From Streptomyces sp. rh34 (GTDB lineage: Bacteria; Actinomycetota; Actinomycetes; Streptomycetales; Streptomycetaceae), in the NCBI RefSeq assembly GCF_002551245.1, contig NZ_NTGZ01000025.1, positions 1 to 45,827 of the forward strand: 45,827 nucleotides of DNA. The letters run 5' to 3'. Within the stretch, counting starts at the first letter, position 1. Each line of letters begins with the position of its first letter. The notes under the pieces are model-generated. The model saw only the letters and a list, made by a program, of their open reading frames with translations. It ran no database searches and was not told the DNA's origin. Made by a program: the position numbers and the translations under genes. Shown here piece after piece: positions 1 to 10,048 of this stretch.

Positions 1-19
1 AGATGTGTATAAGAGACAG
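1..19. other. Nextera/Tn5 mosaic-end adapter (artefact)
   Basis: The first 19 bases, AGATGTGTATAAGAGACAG, are identical to the Tn5 mosaic-end sequence used in Nextera libraries. They are AT-richer than everything after them and cut into an open coding frame at base 20. This is untrimmed library adapter at a contig end, not organism sequence. Confidence 0.97.
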
Positions 20-472
20 GTCCTGGGCCAGCGGCGCCCTCGGGTCGGCCTGCGGCGACGGGCGGCCGGCGGGCTCCTGCGCCGGACCGCCCCAGTCGAC
101 CCGGCGGTCCCGTTCGCCGCCGAAACCGTTCTGGCGTGCGGTGTCCGCCTGCCAGACGGACGCGGAGTCCGCGTGGTCCGGGGCGGGTTCACCGGGCCCC
201 GCCGGGGCCACCGGGCCGTCCTGGAGGCCACCCCGGGGGCCGTCCTCCTCGTCGAAGAAGATCGGCCCGGTCTCCTCCACCGGCGCGTCCTGCGCACCGG
301 CCGCGGGGGCGGCGGGGGCGGCGGTCGGACCGGTCTGCCGGGGCGCGGGGCGGCTCGTGCCGGGAACCCAGGACGCGCCGTTCCAGTACCGGACGTAGCC
401 GGGGATGGAGGGGTCGGGGTAGTAGCCCTCACGGGGGCTTTCGTCACCGGGTGCCGGAGTTGGCGCGCTCAT
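20..472 (-). CDS. RDD/DUF2510-type membrane protein, 3' part missing
   Basis: The minus strand is open for 151 codons from ATG at 472 down to the adapter, with no stop, so the C-terminal part is off the contig. The N-terminus has the DUF2510 signature (residues around 17-35, GYYPDPSIPGYVRYWNGASW), the short Trp-rich motif that precedes membrane domains in many actinobacterial proteins. A long Pro/Ala/Asp-rich linker follows. In Streptomyces this arrangement upstream of ssgG belongs to RDD-family membrane proteins, but no membrane segment is inside the visible part, so the RDD assignment is inferred from family and context. It is divergent from the ssgG-like gene. Confidence 0.7.
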
Positions 473-501
473 CAGCGGGTCCCGTATCTCTTCGAGGCCT
501 C

Positions 502-532
502 AGGCCGTCCCCGCCGGGCGGGCGGACGGCCT
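502..532. promoter_or_regulatory. Hairpin in the leader of the RDD-type gene
   Basis: AGGCCGTCC (502-510) pairs perfectly with GGACGGCCT (524-532), with further GC pairing possible inside. It lies about 30 bases upstream of the RDD-type start, so it could be a leader hairpin or attenuator. The rest of the 473-719 intergenic stretch holds the divergent promoters, which I cannot place precisely. Confidence 0.45.
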
Positions 533-719
533 CAATACAAGGGTCCACATCTATCAGACAGCCGGCCGCCCCCGGGCCGGTCCACCTGTTTGGGACCACT
601 TTCGGGACCGCATGAAGTTTTTTCGGGAAGTCGCGTAATAGGTGGCGGGGAGGGCGCTCTCTCCTTGTGCGGGACGGTCACGGGACCGGCCCACGAGCAC
701 CGGAAGGTTGTGCATTCTC

Positions 720-1202
720 ATGCTGAGCATCGTGGAACGTGAGCTGGAGCTGAAGCTGGTCCTGTCCCCCGAGCGGTCCATCCCGGTACCCGCCCGGCTG
801 ACGTATCGCACGGACGACCCGTACGCCGTGCACATCGCCTTCCACATCGGCTCCGAGTCGCCGGTGCACTGGACGTTCGCCCGGGAGCTGCTGGTGGAGG
901 GCGTGTTCCGGCCGTGCGGGCACGGGGACGTACGGATCTGGCCGACGAAGGTCGCGGGCCGCAGCGTCATCTGCGTGGCCCTCACCTCGCCCGACGGCAA
1001 CGCCCTGCTCGAGGTGTCCTCGCCCGCCGTGGCCGCCTGGGTGGAGCGGACCCTGCGGGTCGTGCCACCGGGCGCGGAGAGCGACCGGCTCGGCATCGAC
1101 GAGGCGCTGGCGGAGCTGCTGGCCCCCCTGCCGGCCGACGACCTCTGGCTCGGCGACCCGTGGTCGGCGGACGACGCGTCGTCCCAGGACGGCGAGGCGT
1201 GA
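720..1202 (+). CDS. ssgG: SsgA-like sporulation/cell-division protein (SsgG type)
   Basis: A 160-residue SsgA-like protein (SALP). These proteins occur only in morphologically complex actinomycetes and steer septum placement and cell-wall remodelling during sporulation. The core is typical: an N-terminal strand with LELKLVLSPE, then YRTDDPYAVHIAFH, WTFARELLVEG, GDVRIWP and ALTSPDGNALLE. A slightly extended acidic tail follows residue 135. ATG 720 is chosen because GGAAGG lies just upstream and homology starts there. The subtype SsgG is inferred from memory of S. coelicolor synteny (SCO2924 next to the FAD oxidase and hpd); the SALP family itself is clear. Confidence 0.9.
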   Translation: MLSIVERELELKLVLSPERSIPVPARLTYRTDDPYAVHIAFHIGSESPVHWTFARELLVEGVFRPCGHGDVRIWPTKVAGRSVICVALTSPDGNALLEVSSPAVAAWVERTLRVVPPGAESDRLGIDEALAELLAPLPADDLWLGDPWSADDASSQDGEA

Positions 1203-1227
1203 GGGCGGCCGGACAGGAGGGCCGCTG

Positions 1228-2595
1228 TCAGAAGAGCTTGCCGGGGTTGAGGAGGCCGAGCGGGTCGAAGGCCGCCTTGATGGAGCGCTGCAGTTCGATG
1301 CCGGTCTCGCCCAGTTCGCGGGCGAGCCACTCCTTCTTGAGGACGCCGACGCCGTGTTCGCCGGTGATGGTTCCGCCCAGTTCCAGGCCGAGCGCCATGA
1401 TCGCGTCGAAGGACGCTCGGGCCCGGCGGGACTCGTCGGGGTCGGTGTGGTCGAAGCAGACGGTGGGATGGGTGTTGCCGTCGCCCGCGTGGGCGCAGAC
1501 GCCGATGGTGAGGTCGTACTCCTCGGCGATGGCGGCCGTGCCCGCGAGCATCGCGCCGAGCTGCGAGCGCGGTACGCAGACGTCGTCGATCATCGTGGCG
1601 GACTTGACGGCCTCCAGGGCGGTGAGCGACATCCGGCGGGCCTGGAGGAGGAGTTCGGATTCGGCGTGGTTATCGGCGGGGACCACCTCGGTGGCCCCGG
1701 CGGCGGTGCACAGCGCTCCGACGGCGGCGAGGTCGGCCGACGGGTCGGGGGTGTCGAAGGCGCAGAGCAGCAGGGCCTCGGTGGTCTCGGGCAGGCCCAT
1801 GGAGGCCAGCGCGTTGACGGCACGCACGGTCGTACGGTCCATCAGTTCGAGGAGTGACGGGGTGTGACCACGCTCCATGATCCGGCACACAGCGTCACAC
1901 GCGGCGGCGGCCGAGGAGAACTCGGCGGCGACGACGAGCTGCTGGGGCGGCTGCGGCCTGAGCGCGAGGACGGCCTTGACGACGATCCCGAGGCTGCCCT
2001 CGGAGCCGACGAAGAGCCGGGTCAGGTCGTACCCGGCGACGCCCTTGGCGGTGCGGCGGCCGGTGGTCAGGAGCCGTCCGTCGGCGAGGACGACGTCCAG
2101 GCCCAGGACGTACTCGGCGGTGACCCCGTACTTCACGCAGCACAGACCGCCGGACGCGGTGCCGATGTTGCCGCCGATGGTGCACGTCTCCCAGCTGGAG
2201 GGGTCCGGCGGGTAGTACAGACCGTGTTCGTTCACCGCGCGTGACAGGACGGCGTTGACGACGCCCGGCTCGACGACGGCGATCCGGTCGACCGGGCTGA
2301 TCTCCAGGATCCGGTCCATCTTCACCAGGGACAGCACGACGCAGCCGTCCGAGGCGTTGGCCGCGCCGGACAGGCCGGTACGGGCGCCCTGCGGGACGAC
2401 CGGGACGCGCAGCGCGGTGGCGGTGCGCATGACGTGCTGGACCTGCTCGACCGTGCGCGGGAGCACGACGACGGCCGGGGTGCCGGCCTCGCAGAAGCTC
2501 GCCATGTCGTGGGCGTAGGACGCGGTCACGTCCGGATCGGTGATCAGCGCTTCCGGGGGCAGTCCCGCGCGCAGCCGTTCGAGGAGATCGCTCAT
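1228..2595 (-). CDS. FAD-linked oxidase, GlcD/glycolate-lactate type
   Basis: A 455-residue FAD-binding oxidoreductase with the two-domain GlcD architecture: an N-terminal PCMH-type FAD domain (about residues 35-215) and a C-terminal FAD-oxidase cap (about 215-450). Visible motifs are PQGARTGLSGAA, CTIGGNIGTASGG, GYDLTRLFVGSEGSLGI, and the C-terminal HAGDGNTHP and GEHGVGVLKK. The family oxidises 2-hydroxy acids such as glycolate or D-lactate; the exact substrate cannot be read from sequence. ATG 2595 starts where homology begins; further upstream in-frame starts add an unrelated basic tail. It ends 25 bases from the ssgG-like stop (convergent), with a weak 6-bp hairpin (1205-1225) between. 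Confidence 0.93.
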   Translation of the reverse strand: MSDLLERLRAGLPPEALITDPDVTASYAHDMASFCEAGTPAVVVLPRTVEQVQHVMRTATALRVPVVPQGARTGLSGAANASDGCVVLSLVKMDRILEISPVDRIAVVEPGVVNAVLSRAVNEHGLYYPPDPSSWETCTIGGNIGTASGGLCCVKYGVTAEYVLGLDVVLADGRLLTTGRRTAKGVAGYDLTRLFVGSEGSLGIVVKAVLALRPQPPQQLVVAAEFSSAAAACDAVCRIMERGHTPSLLELMDRTTVRAVNALASMGLPETTEALLLCAFDTPDPSADLAAVGALCTAAGATEVVPADNHAESELLLQARRMSLTALEAVKSATMIDDVCVPRSQLGAMLAGTAAIAEEYDLTIGVCAHAGDGNTHPTVCFDHTDPDESRRARASFDAIMALGLELGGTITGEHGVGVLKKEWLARELGETGIELQRSIKAAFDPLGLLNPGKLF

Positions 2596-2701
2596 GGTCC
2601 GAGCGTGACACCCGGGGCCAATGGTGTGAACCCGTGGGCGGCGACGATCCCAAGGCGCGGTGTGCTCGTATGACTGACGCACAGTGAGGGCCATGGATGT
2701 C

Positions 2702-4357
2702 ATGCCGCAGCAGGATCCGGAGTCGCGCCGGCCGCCCGAGCCGTCCCCGCAGGACCCCTACGTGATGCCCGCCGAAGGCGCCACCGCCGTACCTCCGCCG
2801 CCGCCCACCCTGCGGACGACGCTGCGCAGGGCCGCGGTCGGCGCGGTCGCCGCCGGGGTGCTGCTGGCCGGGGCGCTGGTGGCGGTGGAGGACGGGGAGG
2901 GCGACGGGCCGAAGGAGCCGGGGCCGGTCGAGCGGGCCGAGGCGGCGACGACCGCGGGCTCCCCCGCCTCGCTCTCGGACCTCACCGCGCTGATCGGGGA
3001 CCGGAAGAAGTGGGTGGAGTCCCACCCGTCCGACGCCCCGGCCCTGGCGACGCTCGGCACGGCGTACGTGGAGTGGGCGCGGCGTTCGGCGGACCCGGCG
3101 TACTATGCGCGCGCCGAGGAGGCCCTGAAGCGCTCGCTGGAGGCGCGGGCGGGCGAGCGCGGGAACGAGGAGGCGTGGGTGGGCCTGGCGGCCCTGGCCA
3201 ACGCCCGGCACGACTTCGTCGCGGCGAAGCGGTGGGGCGAGACCGTGAAGAAGCAGCAGCCGAAGGCCTGGAGCGTGTACCCGGTCCTCATCGACGCGTA
3301 CACCGGGCTCGGCGACCAGAAAGCGGCGACCGCGGCGACGGAGAGGTTCGGCGAGCTGCGCAAGGGCGTTCCGGCGCTGGCCCGCACCGCCGAGCTGTAC
3401 CGGGGCCAGGGCTGGCGCGAGGACGCGCTGGCCACCGCCCGGGAGGCGGCGGACCGGGCCACGCGGCCCGCCGAGAAGGCCGAGGCGCTGCACCGTCTCG
3501 GCGAGCTGGCCTGGGAGCGCGGCGAACCGGAGGAGGCGGTGGCGCAGTTCGACGCGGCGCTCCGCACGGACGCCGGTCACCACGCCTCGCTGGCGGGCCG
3601 GGCGCGGGCCCTGGTGGCGCTGGAGCGCACCGACGAGGCGCTGGCCGCGTACACGAGCGCGCTGGAGAAGCTCCCGCGGCCGGAGTACGCCCTGGAGCTG
3701 GGCGAGCTGTACGAGTCGCTGGGGCTGGACGGGGACGCCCGCACCCAGTACGCCGGGCTGCGCAAGATGGTGGCCGGGGCGAAGAAGGCCGGGGTCGACG
3801 AGTCCCTGCTGCTGGCCCGCTACGAGGCCGATCACGGGGACCCGGAGGAGGCGGTGGAGCTGTTGCGCGGCCAGTGGGCGAAGCAGCACCGCAGTGCGGC
3901 GGTGGCGGACGCGCTGGGCTGGGCGCTGCACCGGGCGGGCAGGTCGCAGGAGGGGCTCGGGTACGCGGAGCGGGCCGTCGGCACGGGCGTGCGGAACGCC
4001 TCGTACGCGTACCACCTGGGCGTGATCCAGCGGGAGCTGGAGGACTACGGTCCGGCGCGCCGGAATCTTGAGCAGGCCGTGCGCACCAACCCGGCCTTCT
4101 CGCCGCTCGCCGCGCCGCTGGCCCGTCAGGCGCTGGAGGCGCTGGGCGAGCCGCCACCGGGCGGGCCGGGCGACACGCAGCCGCCCCCACCGCCGCCTGC
4201 CCCGGAGCCGAAGCCGGAACCGAAGCCGGAACCGAAGCGGGAGACGAGGCCCGAGGCTCCGGCCCCCTCGAAGGCGGCCCCTTCCCCGTCCCCGTCCCCG
4301 GCCCCGTCGAGGACCGCGGAGAGCAGCCCGGCGGCCGAGGCCTCGAAGAGTCCGTGA
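2702..4357 (+). CDS. Membrane-anchored TPR protein with Pro/Glu/Lys-rich tail
   Basis: About 551 residues. A short Pro-rich cytoplasmic N-terminus is followed by one hydrophobic segment (about residues 38-57, Ala/Val/Leu-rich). A long run of helical tetratricopeptide-type repeats comes next (about 90-460; e.g. EALHRLGELAWERGEPEEAVAQF), and the tail is low-complexity, with KPEP repeats then SPSP/AP runs. TPRs are protein-protein scaffolds; the partner is unknown. Starts at 2684 (GTG), 2693 and 2702 (ATG) are all in frame. GAGGG at 2686-2690 is too close to 2693 and best fits 2702. Divergent from the FAD oxidase, convergent with hpd. Confidence 0.85.
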   Translation: MPQQDPESRRPPEPSPQDPYVMPAEGATAVPPPPPTLRTTLRRAAVGAVAAGVLLAGALVAVEDGEGDGPKEPGPVERAEAATTAGSPASLSDLTALIGDRKKWVESHPSDAPALATLGTAYVEWARRSADPAYYARAEEALKRSLEARAGERGNEEAWVGLAALANARHDFVAAKRWGETVKKQQPKAWSVYPVLIDAYTGLGDQKAATAATERFGELRKGVPALARTAELYRGQGWREDALATAREAADRATRPAEKAEALHRLGELAWERGEPEEAVAQFDAALRTDAGHHASLAGRARALVALERTDEALAAYTSALEKLPRPEYALELGELYESLGLDGDARTQYAGLRKMVAGAKKAGVDESLLLARYEADHGDPEEAVELLRGQWAKQHRSAAVADALGWALHRAGRSQEGLGYAERAVGTGVRNASYAYHLGVIQRELEDYGPARRNLEQAVRTNPAFSPLAAPLARQALEALGEPPPGGPGDTQPPPPPPAPEPKPEPKPEPKRETRPEAPAPSKAAPSPSPSPAPSRTAESSPAAEASKSP

Positions 4358-4393
4358 CGGGCGGCGGGTGACGGGGTGCCGTGAAGGACGTGG

Positions 4394-4432
4394 GCCGCCG
4401 CGGTCCGGGGTACTGCCCCGGGCCGCGGCGGC
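4394..4432. terminator. Bidirectional terminator between TPR gene and hpd
   Basis: A near-perfect 17-bp GC stem: GCCGCCGCGG (4394-4403) with CCGCGGCGGC (4423-4432), one T-G wobble, then CCGGGG/CCCCGG, closed by the 5-base loop TACTG. It sits between two convergent stops. Confidence 0.85.
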
Positions 4433-4500
4433 GTTCTGCGTGCGGGACGCGGATCAGGCGGAGCCGCGGCCCGGGGCCGAGCGGCTCGCGGACATGCGGC

Positions 4501-5710
<1,210 letters not shown>

Positions 5711-5768
5711 CAGCGGATCGCCATGATGGCCGGACTATCTGTACAGGATGACCATCGAAGGCGGGCTC

Positions 5769-6266
5769 ATGGCGATCGATCATCTGGACGGGCGGCTCAT
5801 CGTGCTCCTGGCGCGCGAACCGCGGATCGGCGTCCTCGAAGCATCCCGGCGGCTCGGGGTGGCGCGCGGGACCGTGCAGGCGCGGCTGGACCGTCTTCAG
5901 TCGAACGGCGTCATCCGGGGATTCGGCCCGGACGTGGATCCGGCGGCGCTCGGCTACCCGGTCACCGCGTTCGCCACGCTGGAGATCAAGCAGGGCCAAG
6001 GGGCCGACGTACGAGCCCATTTGGGCGGCGTACCGGAAGTGCTGGAGCTGCACACCACCACCGGGCACGGCGACATGTTCTGCCGGCTGGTCGCCCGTTC
6101 CAACGCCGACCTTCAGCGGGTGATCGACCGGGTTGTCGGATTTGATGGCATTGTCCGGGCCTCCACGGCGATCGTCATGGAGAACCCGGTTCCCCTGCGG
6201 GTCATCCCTCTGGTGGAACAGGCGGCCGAGGACACCGACCGATCCGAGGCCCCGGGGCGTCATTGA
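5769..6266 (+). CDS. hpdA: AsnC/Lrp-family regulator (HpdA-like)
   Basis: A 165-residue Lrp/AsnC protein. It has an N-terminal helix-turn-helix (about residues 4-55; LDGRLIVLLAREP, ASRRLGVARGTVQARLDRL) and a C-terminal RAM ligand-binding domain (about 65-150; AFATLEIKQG, TGHGDMFCRLVARS). ATG 5769 has AAGG 7 bases upstream; ATG 5748 lacks a ribosome site. It is divergent from hpd, the arrangement of S. coelicolor hpdA, whose product activates hppD and represses itself. Its stop is only 16 bases before the first osmoprotectant transporter gene, so some read-through into that operon is plausible. Confidence 0.93.
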   Translation: MAIDHLDGRLIVLLAREPRIGVLEASRRLGVARGTVQARLDRLQSNGVIRGFGPDVDPAALGYPVTAFATLEIKQGQGADVRAHLGGVPEVLELHTTTGHGDMFCRLVARSNADLQRVIDRVVGFDGIVRASTAIVMENPVPLRVIPLVEQAAEDTDRSEAPGRH

Positions 6267-6282
6267 TCCGAAGGAGTGCCGT

Positions 6283-6930
6283 GTGAGCTTCTGGGAGTAC
6301 CTGAGCACCCGCCACCAGCAGCTCCTCACGGACGCGTTCCAGCACGTCAGCGCGGTCTTCCAGTGCATGGTCATCGCCACCGTGCTGGGGGTGGTCATCG
6401 GGGTGGTGAGCTACCGCAGCGGCTGGGGCGGCTCGCTGGCCATCACCTCCACGGCGACGATCCTCACCATTCCGTCCCTGGCCGCGATCGGTCTGCTGAT
6501 CCCGCTGGTGGGCCTCGGCGTCGCACCGACGGTGATCACCCTGACGCTGTACGGGCTGCTGCCGATCGTCCGGAACTCCGTCGTCGGGCTGCGGGGCGTC
6601 GATCCGTCGCTGGTCGACGCGGCGACGGGCATCGGGATGTCGCGGCTGGCGCGGCTGTGCCGGGTGGAGCTGCCGCTCGCCTGGCCGCCGATCCTGACCG
6701 GGATCCGGGTCTCCACCCAGATGCTGATGGGCATCGCCGCCATCGCCGCGTACGCCTCCGGGCCCGGCCTCGGCAACGAGATCTTCCGGGGCATCGCCTC
6801 GCTGGGCAGCGCCAACGCGATCAACCAGGTCCTCGCGGGCACGCTCGGCATCGTCGTCCTCGCCCTGCTCTTCGACGCCGCGTACGTCCTGCTGGGACGG
6901 CTGACCATCCCGAGGGGGATCCGTGCCTGA
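6283..6930 (+). CDS. OpuC/ProW-type osmoprotectant ABC permease 1
   Basis: A 215-residue integral membrane permease with about five to six hydrophobic segments. The cytoplasmic EAA-type loop contacting the ATPase is around LRGVDPSLVDAATGIGMSRL. It belongs to the glycine betaine/choline/carnitine uptake family (OpuC, ProW). GTG 6283 has AAGGAG six bases upstream, and an earlier ATG in this frame lies inside hpdA. It overlaps the ATPase gene by 8 bases, indicating translational coupling. First gene of a four-gene transporter operon that has two permeases, as in Bacillus OpuC. Confidence 0.93.
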   Translation: MSFWEYLSTRHQQLLTDAFQHVSAVFQCMVIATVLGVVIGVVSYRSGWGGSLAITSTATILTIPSLAAIGLLIPLVGLGVAPTVITLTLYGLLPIVRNSVVGLRGVDPSLVDAATGIGMSRLARLCRVELPLAWPPILTGIRVSTQMLMGIAAIAAYASGPGLGNEIFRGIASLGSANAINQVLAGTLGIVVLALLFDAAYVLLGRLTIPRGIRA

Positions 6931-8194
6931 GACCGAGACCGACACCGGGGCCGCCGCCACGGGCGGGGCCGCCGCCACCTCCGGGGCCACCATCCAGCTG
7001 GAGAACCTCACCAAGAGCTACCCGGGCAACCCGAACCCGGCCGTCGAGAACGTGTCGATGGAGATCAGGGCGGGCGAGACCGTGGTCTTCGTCGGGCCGT
7101 CCGGCTGCGGGAAGTCCACCACCCTGAAGATGATCAACCGGCTGATCGAGCCGACGTCGGGCCGGATCCGTATCGACGACGAGGACGTCACCGACATCGA
7201 CCCGGTGAAGCTGCGCCGCAAGATCGGCTATGCCATCCAGTCCTCCGGTCTCTTCCCGCACATGACGGTCGCGGACAACATCGCCCTGGTCCCGAAGATG
7301 GTCGGCTGGTCCAAGTCCCGGGTGAAGGGCCGGGTGGAGGAGATGCTCGACCTGGTGGGCCTGGACCCGCGCGAGTTCCACGGCCGCTATCCGCGCCAGC
7401 TCTCCGGCGGGCAGCAGCAGCGGGTGGGCGTGGCGCGGGCGCTGGCCGCCGACCCTCCCGTACTGCTGATGGACGAGCCGTTCGGGGCGGTCGACCCGAT
7501 CACCCGCGACCACCTCCAGGACGAGCTGATCCGGCTCCAGCACGAGCTGCACAAGACGATCGTGTTCGTCACCCACGACTTCGACGAGGCGATCAAGCTC
7601 GGCGACCGGATCGCGGTGCTGCGGGAGCGCTCGCACATCGCGCAGTTCGACACCCCCGAGGCGATCCTCACCAACCCGACGGACGACTTCGTCTCCGGCT
7701 TCGTCGGCGCGGGCGCGGCCCTGAAGCGGCTGAACCTGACCCGCGTACGGGATGTGGGCATCGCGGACTTCCCGACGGTGACGGTCGAGGACCCGCTCCA
7801 GTCGATCTTCAACAAGCTGCGCAGCGGCCCGCACAACGAGCTGCTGATGCTGGACCGCCGCAACCGCCCGTACAAGTGGCTGCGGCGCGGCGACCTGATG
7901 CGGGCGCGCGGTTCGCTGGCGCGGGCCGGGCAGCTGGTGCACGACACGGTGACCCGGGACGCCACCCTGCACGACGCGCTGGAGGCGGTCCTCACCGACA
8001 GCGGCGGCCGGGTCGCGGTGACCGGGCGGCGCGGCGAGTTCATCGGGGTCGTCGACATGAAGACGCTGATGGACAACGTGCAGGAGCTGCTGGAGGCCGA
8101 CCGGCTGACGGCGATGGAGCACCAGCACGAGCTGGAGGAGCTGCGGGTCCACCAGACGGAGCAGGAGCTGGAGGGGGGTGGCGGCGGCCGATGA
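6923..8194 (+). CDS. OpuC/ProV-type osmoprotectant ABC ATPase with CBS domains
   Basis: A 423-residue ATPase: Walker A GPSGCGKS (58-65), signature LSGGQQQR (160-167), Walker B LLMDEP (181-186), switch His in FVTHDFDEA. The C-terminal 130 residues hold tandem CBS-type repeats, which in OpuA/OpuC proteins sense ionic strength or nucleotides and gate transport. The Ala/Gly/Thr-rich first 20 residues are not part of the fold. Starts at GTG 6923 after GAGGGGG and ends in an ATGA overlap with the next permease. Energises uptake of a compatible solute. Confidence 0.95.
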   Translation: MPETETDTGAAATGGAAATSGATIQLENLTKSYPGNPNPAVENVSMEIRAGETVVFVGPSGCGKSTTLKMINRLIEPTSGRIRIDDEDVTDIDPVKLRRKIGYAIQSSGLFPHMTVADNIALVPKMVGWSKSRVKGRVEEMLDLVGLDPREFHGRYPRQLSGGQQQRVGVARALAADPPVLLMDEPFGAVDPITRDHLQDELIRLQHELHKTIVFVTHDFDEAIKLGDRIAVLRERSHIAQFDTPEAILTNPTDDFVSGFVGAGAALKRLNLTRVRDVGIADFPTVTVEDPLQSIFNKLRSGPHNELLMLDRRNRPYKWLRRGDLMRARGSLARAGQLVHDTVTRDATLHDALEAVLTDSGGRVAVTGRRGEFIGVVDMKTLMDNVQELLEADRLTAMEHQHELEELRVHQTEQELEGGGGGR

Positions 8195-9057
8195 GTCCCA
8201 GCCATCCGTCAGGCTCCGGCAAGGGCCCCGCCCCGACCCGGCCGCCGGGCGAACACGACGTCAAGGGCCACGCGTTCCACGACGAGGAGAGCGACCCCTC
8301 CCCCGCCCCGGCGGTGCCCGCGCGCCGGTTCACCTGGCGAAAGCTGGTGGTCCTGCCGGTGGTGCTGGCGGTGCTCCTGGTCGTCACCTACGTATGGATC
8401 ACCAACACCCACCTGGACTCGATCGCGGAGAACTCACTGACCGGCGGCAATGTGCAGCTGCGCTGGTGGCAGCACGTGCGGCTGACGGCGATCTCCACGT
8501 TCTGGGTGCTGATCATCGCGATCCCGCTGGGCATCGCCCTGACCCGGCGGCGGCTGCGGAAGGCGGCCCCGGCGTTCACCGCGCTGGCCAACATCGGGCA
8601 GGCGACGCCCGCGATCGGCCTGCTGGCGCTGCTGGTGATCTGGCTGGGCATCGGCCCGCGGACCGCGATCATCGGCATCGTGATCTACGCGGTGCTCCCG
8701 GTGCTCTCCAACACGGTGGCGGGCCTGCGGGCGATCGAGCCGAACATGATCGAGGCGGCGCGCGGGATGGGGATGTCCGGCCGGGGCGTCCTGATGAAGG
8801 TGGAGCTGCCGCTCGCGGTGCCGCTGATCCTGGCCGGAGTGCGTACCGCACTCGTCCTGAACGTCGGCACGGCGACGCTGGCGACGTTCGGCGGGGGCGG
8901 CGGACTGGGCGACCTGATCACCTCGGGGATCCAGACGCAGCGGATGCCGGTCCTGATCATCGGCTCGGTGCTGACGGTGGTGCTGGCCCTGCTGGTGGAC
9001 TGGCTGGCCTCGCTGGCCGAACTGGCGCTGACGCCACGCGGGCTGGAGGAGCGATGA
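8191..9057 (+). CDS. OpuC/ProW-type osmoprotectant ABC permease 2
   Basis: A 288-residue second permease. About 45 hydrophilic residues, rich in Pro, Gly and His, precede the first membrane segment (about 50-70, KLVVLPVVLAVLLVVTYVW). The rest is a standard permease core with the coupling loop LRAIEPNMIEAARGMGMSG. The sequence is diverged from permease 1, so the two probably form a heterodimer. ATG 8191 overlaps the ATPase stop by 4 bases (ATGA) and the gene ends in another ATGA overlap with the binding-protein gene. Confidence 0.94.
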   Translation: MSPSHPSGSGKGPAPTRPPGEHDVKGHAFHDEESDPSPAPAVPARRFTWRKLVVLPVVLAVLLVVTYVWITNTHLDSIAENSLTGGNVQLRWWQHVRLTAISTFWVLIIAIPLGIALTRRRLRKAAPAFTALANIGQATPAIGLLALLVIWLGIGPRTAIIGIVIYAVLPVLSNTVAGLRAIEPNMIEAARGMGMSGRGVLMKVELPLAVPLILAGVRTALVLNVGTATLATFGGGGGLGDLITSGIQTQRMPVLIIGSVLTVVLALLVDWLASLAELALTPRGLEER

Positions 9058-10046
9058 GGAGGACGGCGTACGTTTCCCGGCGCCGGGCCCTGGTGATCGG
9101 CGGCCTGGCCCTGGCGGTGACGCTGAGCGGCTGCGGGCTCAAGAGCGGTTCGCCGATGGTGGACGACGTGTCGCCCGGGTCGGTCGGGCAGGGCGAGCCG
9201 CTCAAGGGCGCGACGCTGACCGTGACGTCGAAGAACTTCAGCGAGAACATCATCCTGGGCCAGATGACCGGCCTGGTGTTCAGGGCGGCCGGGGCGGAGG
9301 TCCTGGACCGGACGAACCTGCCGGGTTCGATCAGCGCGCGCGAGGCCATCATCAACGGCGACGCCGACGCCCAGTGGGACTACACCGGCACCGGCTGGAT
9401 CACCTTCCTCGGCCACGCCGACCCCGTGGTCGACCCGAAGAAGCAGTACGAGGCGGTACGGGACGAGGACCGGGGCAACGGGGTGGTGTGGCTGCCGCCC
9501 GCCCCGCTCGACAACACGTACGCGCTCGCCATCAGCAAGAAGAACAACGCCAGGTACCGGCTGAAGACCCTTTCGGACGTGGCGGCCCTGGCGAAGAAGG
9601 ACCCGGGCGCGGTGACGATCTGCGTGGAGAACGAGTTCGCCTCCCGCGACGACGGGCTGCCCGGCATGGAGAAGAAGTACGGGATGAGGATCCCGGCCGG
9701 CAACATCCGGAAGATGGACGCCGGGATCATCTACACCCAGGTGTCCGAGTCCGACTCCTGCCTGCTGGGCGAGGTGTTCACCACCGACGGGCGCATCAAG
9801 GCCATGAACCTGGACGTCCTGGAGGACGACGAGAACTTCTTCCCCAACTACAACGCGTCCCCGGTCATCCACGAGGCGACCTTCGAGAAGTACCCGGTGA
9901 TCGCGGAGCTGCTGGACCCGCTCGCGAAGAAGCTGACGACCGAGGTCGCGCAGACGCTGAACGCCAAGGTGGACGTGGACGGCGAGGACCCGCACGAGGT
10001 GGCGAAGGACTGGCTGGTGGCGGAGGGGTTCATCGGGGAGGGGTGA
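9054..10046 (+). CDS. Osmoprotectant ABC substrate-binding lipoprotein (OpuAC/OpuCC type)
   Basis: A 330-residue lipoprotein. It has a basic N-terminus, a hydrophobic stretch and the lipobox LSGC (Cys about 27), so it is expected on the outer face of the membrane. The mature part is the OpuAC fold (VTSKNFSENIILGQM, GDADAQWDYTGTGW, APLDNTYALAISKKN), which binds quaternary ammonium compounds. It is the last gene of the operon, translationally coupled to permease 2. The specific ligand (betaine, choline, carnitine) is not decidable from sequence. Confidence 0.95.
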   Translation: MRRTAYVSRRRALVIGGLALAVTLSGCGLKSGSPMVDDVSPGSVGQGEPLKGATLTVTSKNFSENIILGQMTGLVFRAAGAEVLDRTNLPGSISAREAIINGDADAQWDYTGTGWITFLGHADPVVDPKKQYEAVRDEDRGNGVVWLPPAPLDNTYALAISKKNNARYRLKTLSDVAALAKKDPGAVTICVENEFASRDDGLPGMEKKYGMRIPAGNIRKMDAGIIYTQVSESDSCLLGEVFTTDGRIKAMNLDVLEDDENFFPNYNASPVIHEATFEKYPVIAELLDPLAKKLTTEVAQTLNAKVDVDGEDPHEVAKDWLVAEGFIGEG

Positions 10047-10048
10047 GT

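Noticed and set aside
1895..4015. 706-codon minus-strand frame spanning the FAD oxidase start and the TPR gene
   Set aside because: It crosses two real genes and its translation is Arg/Pro-rich noise.
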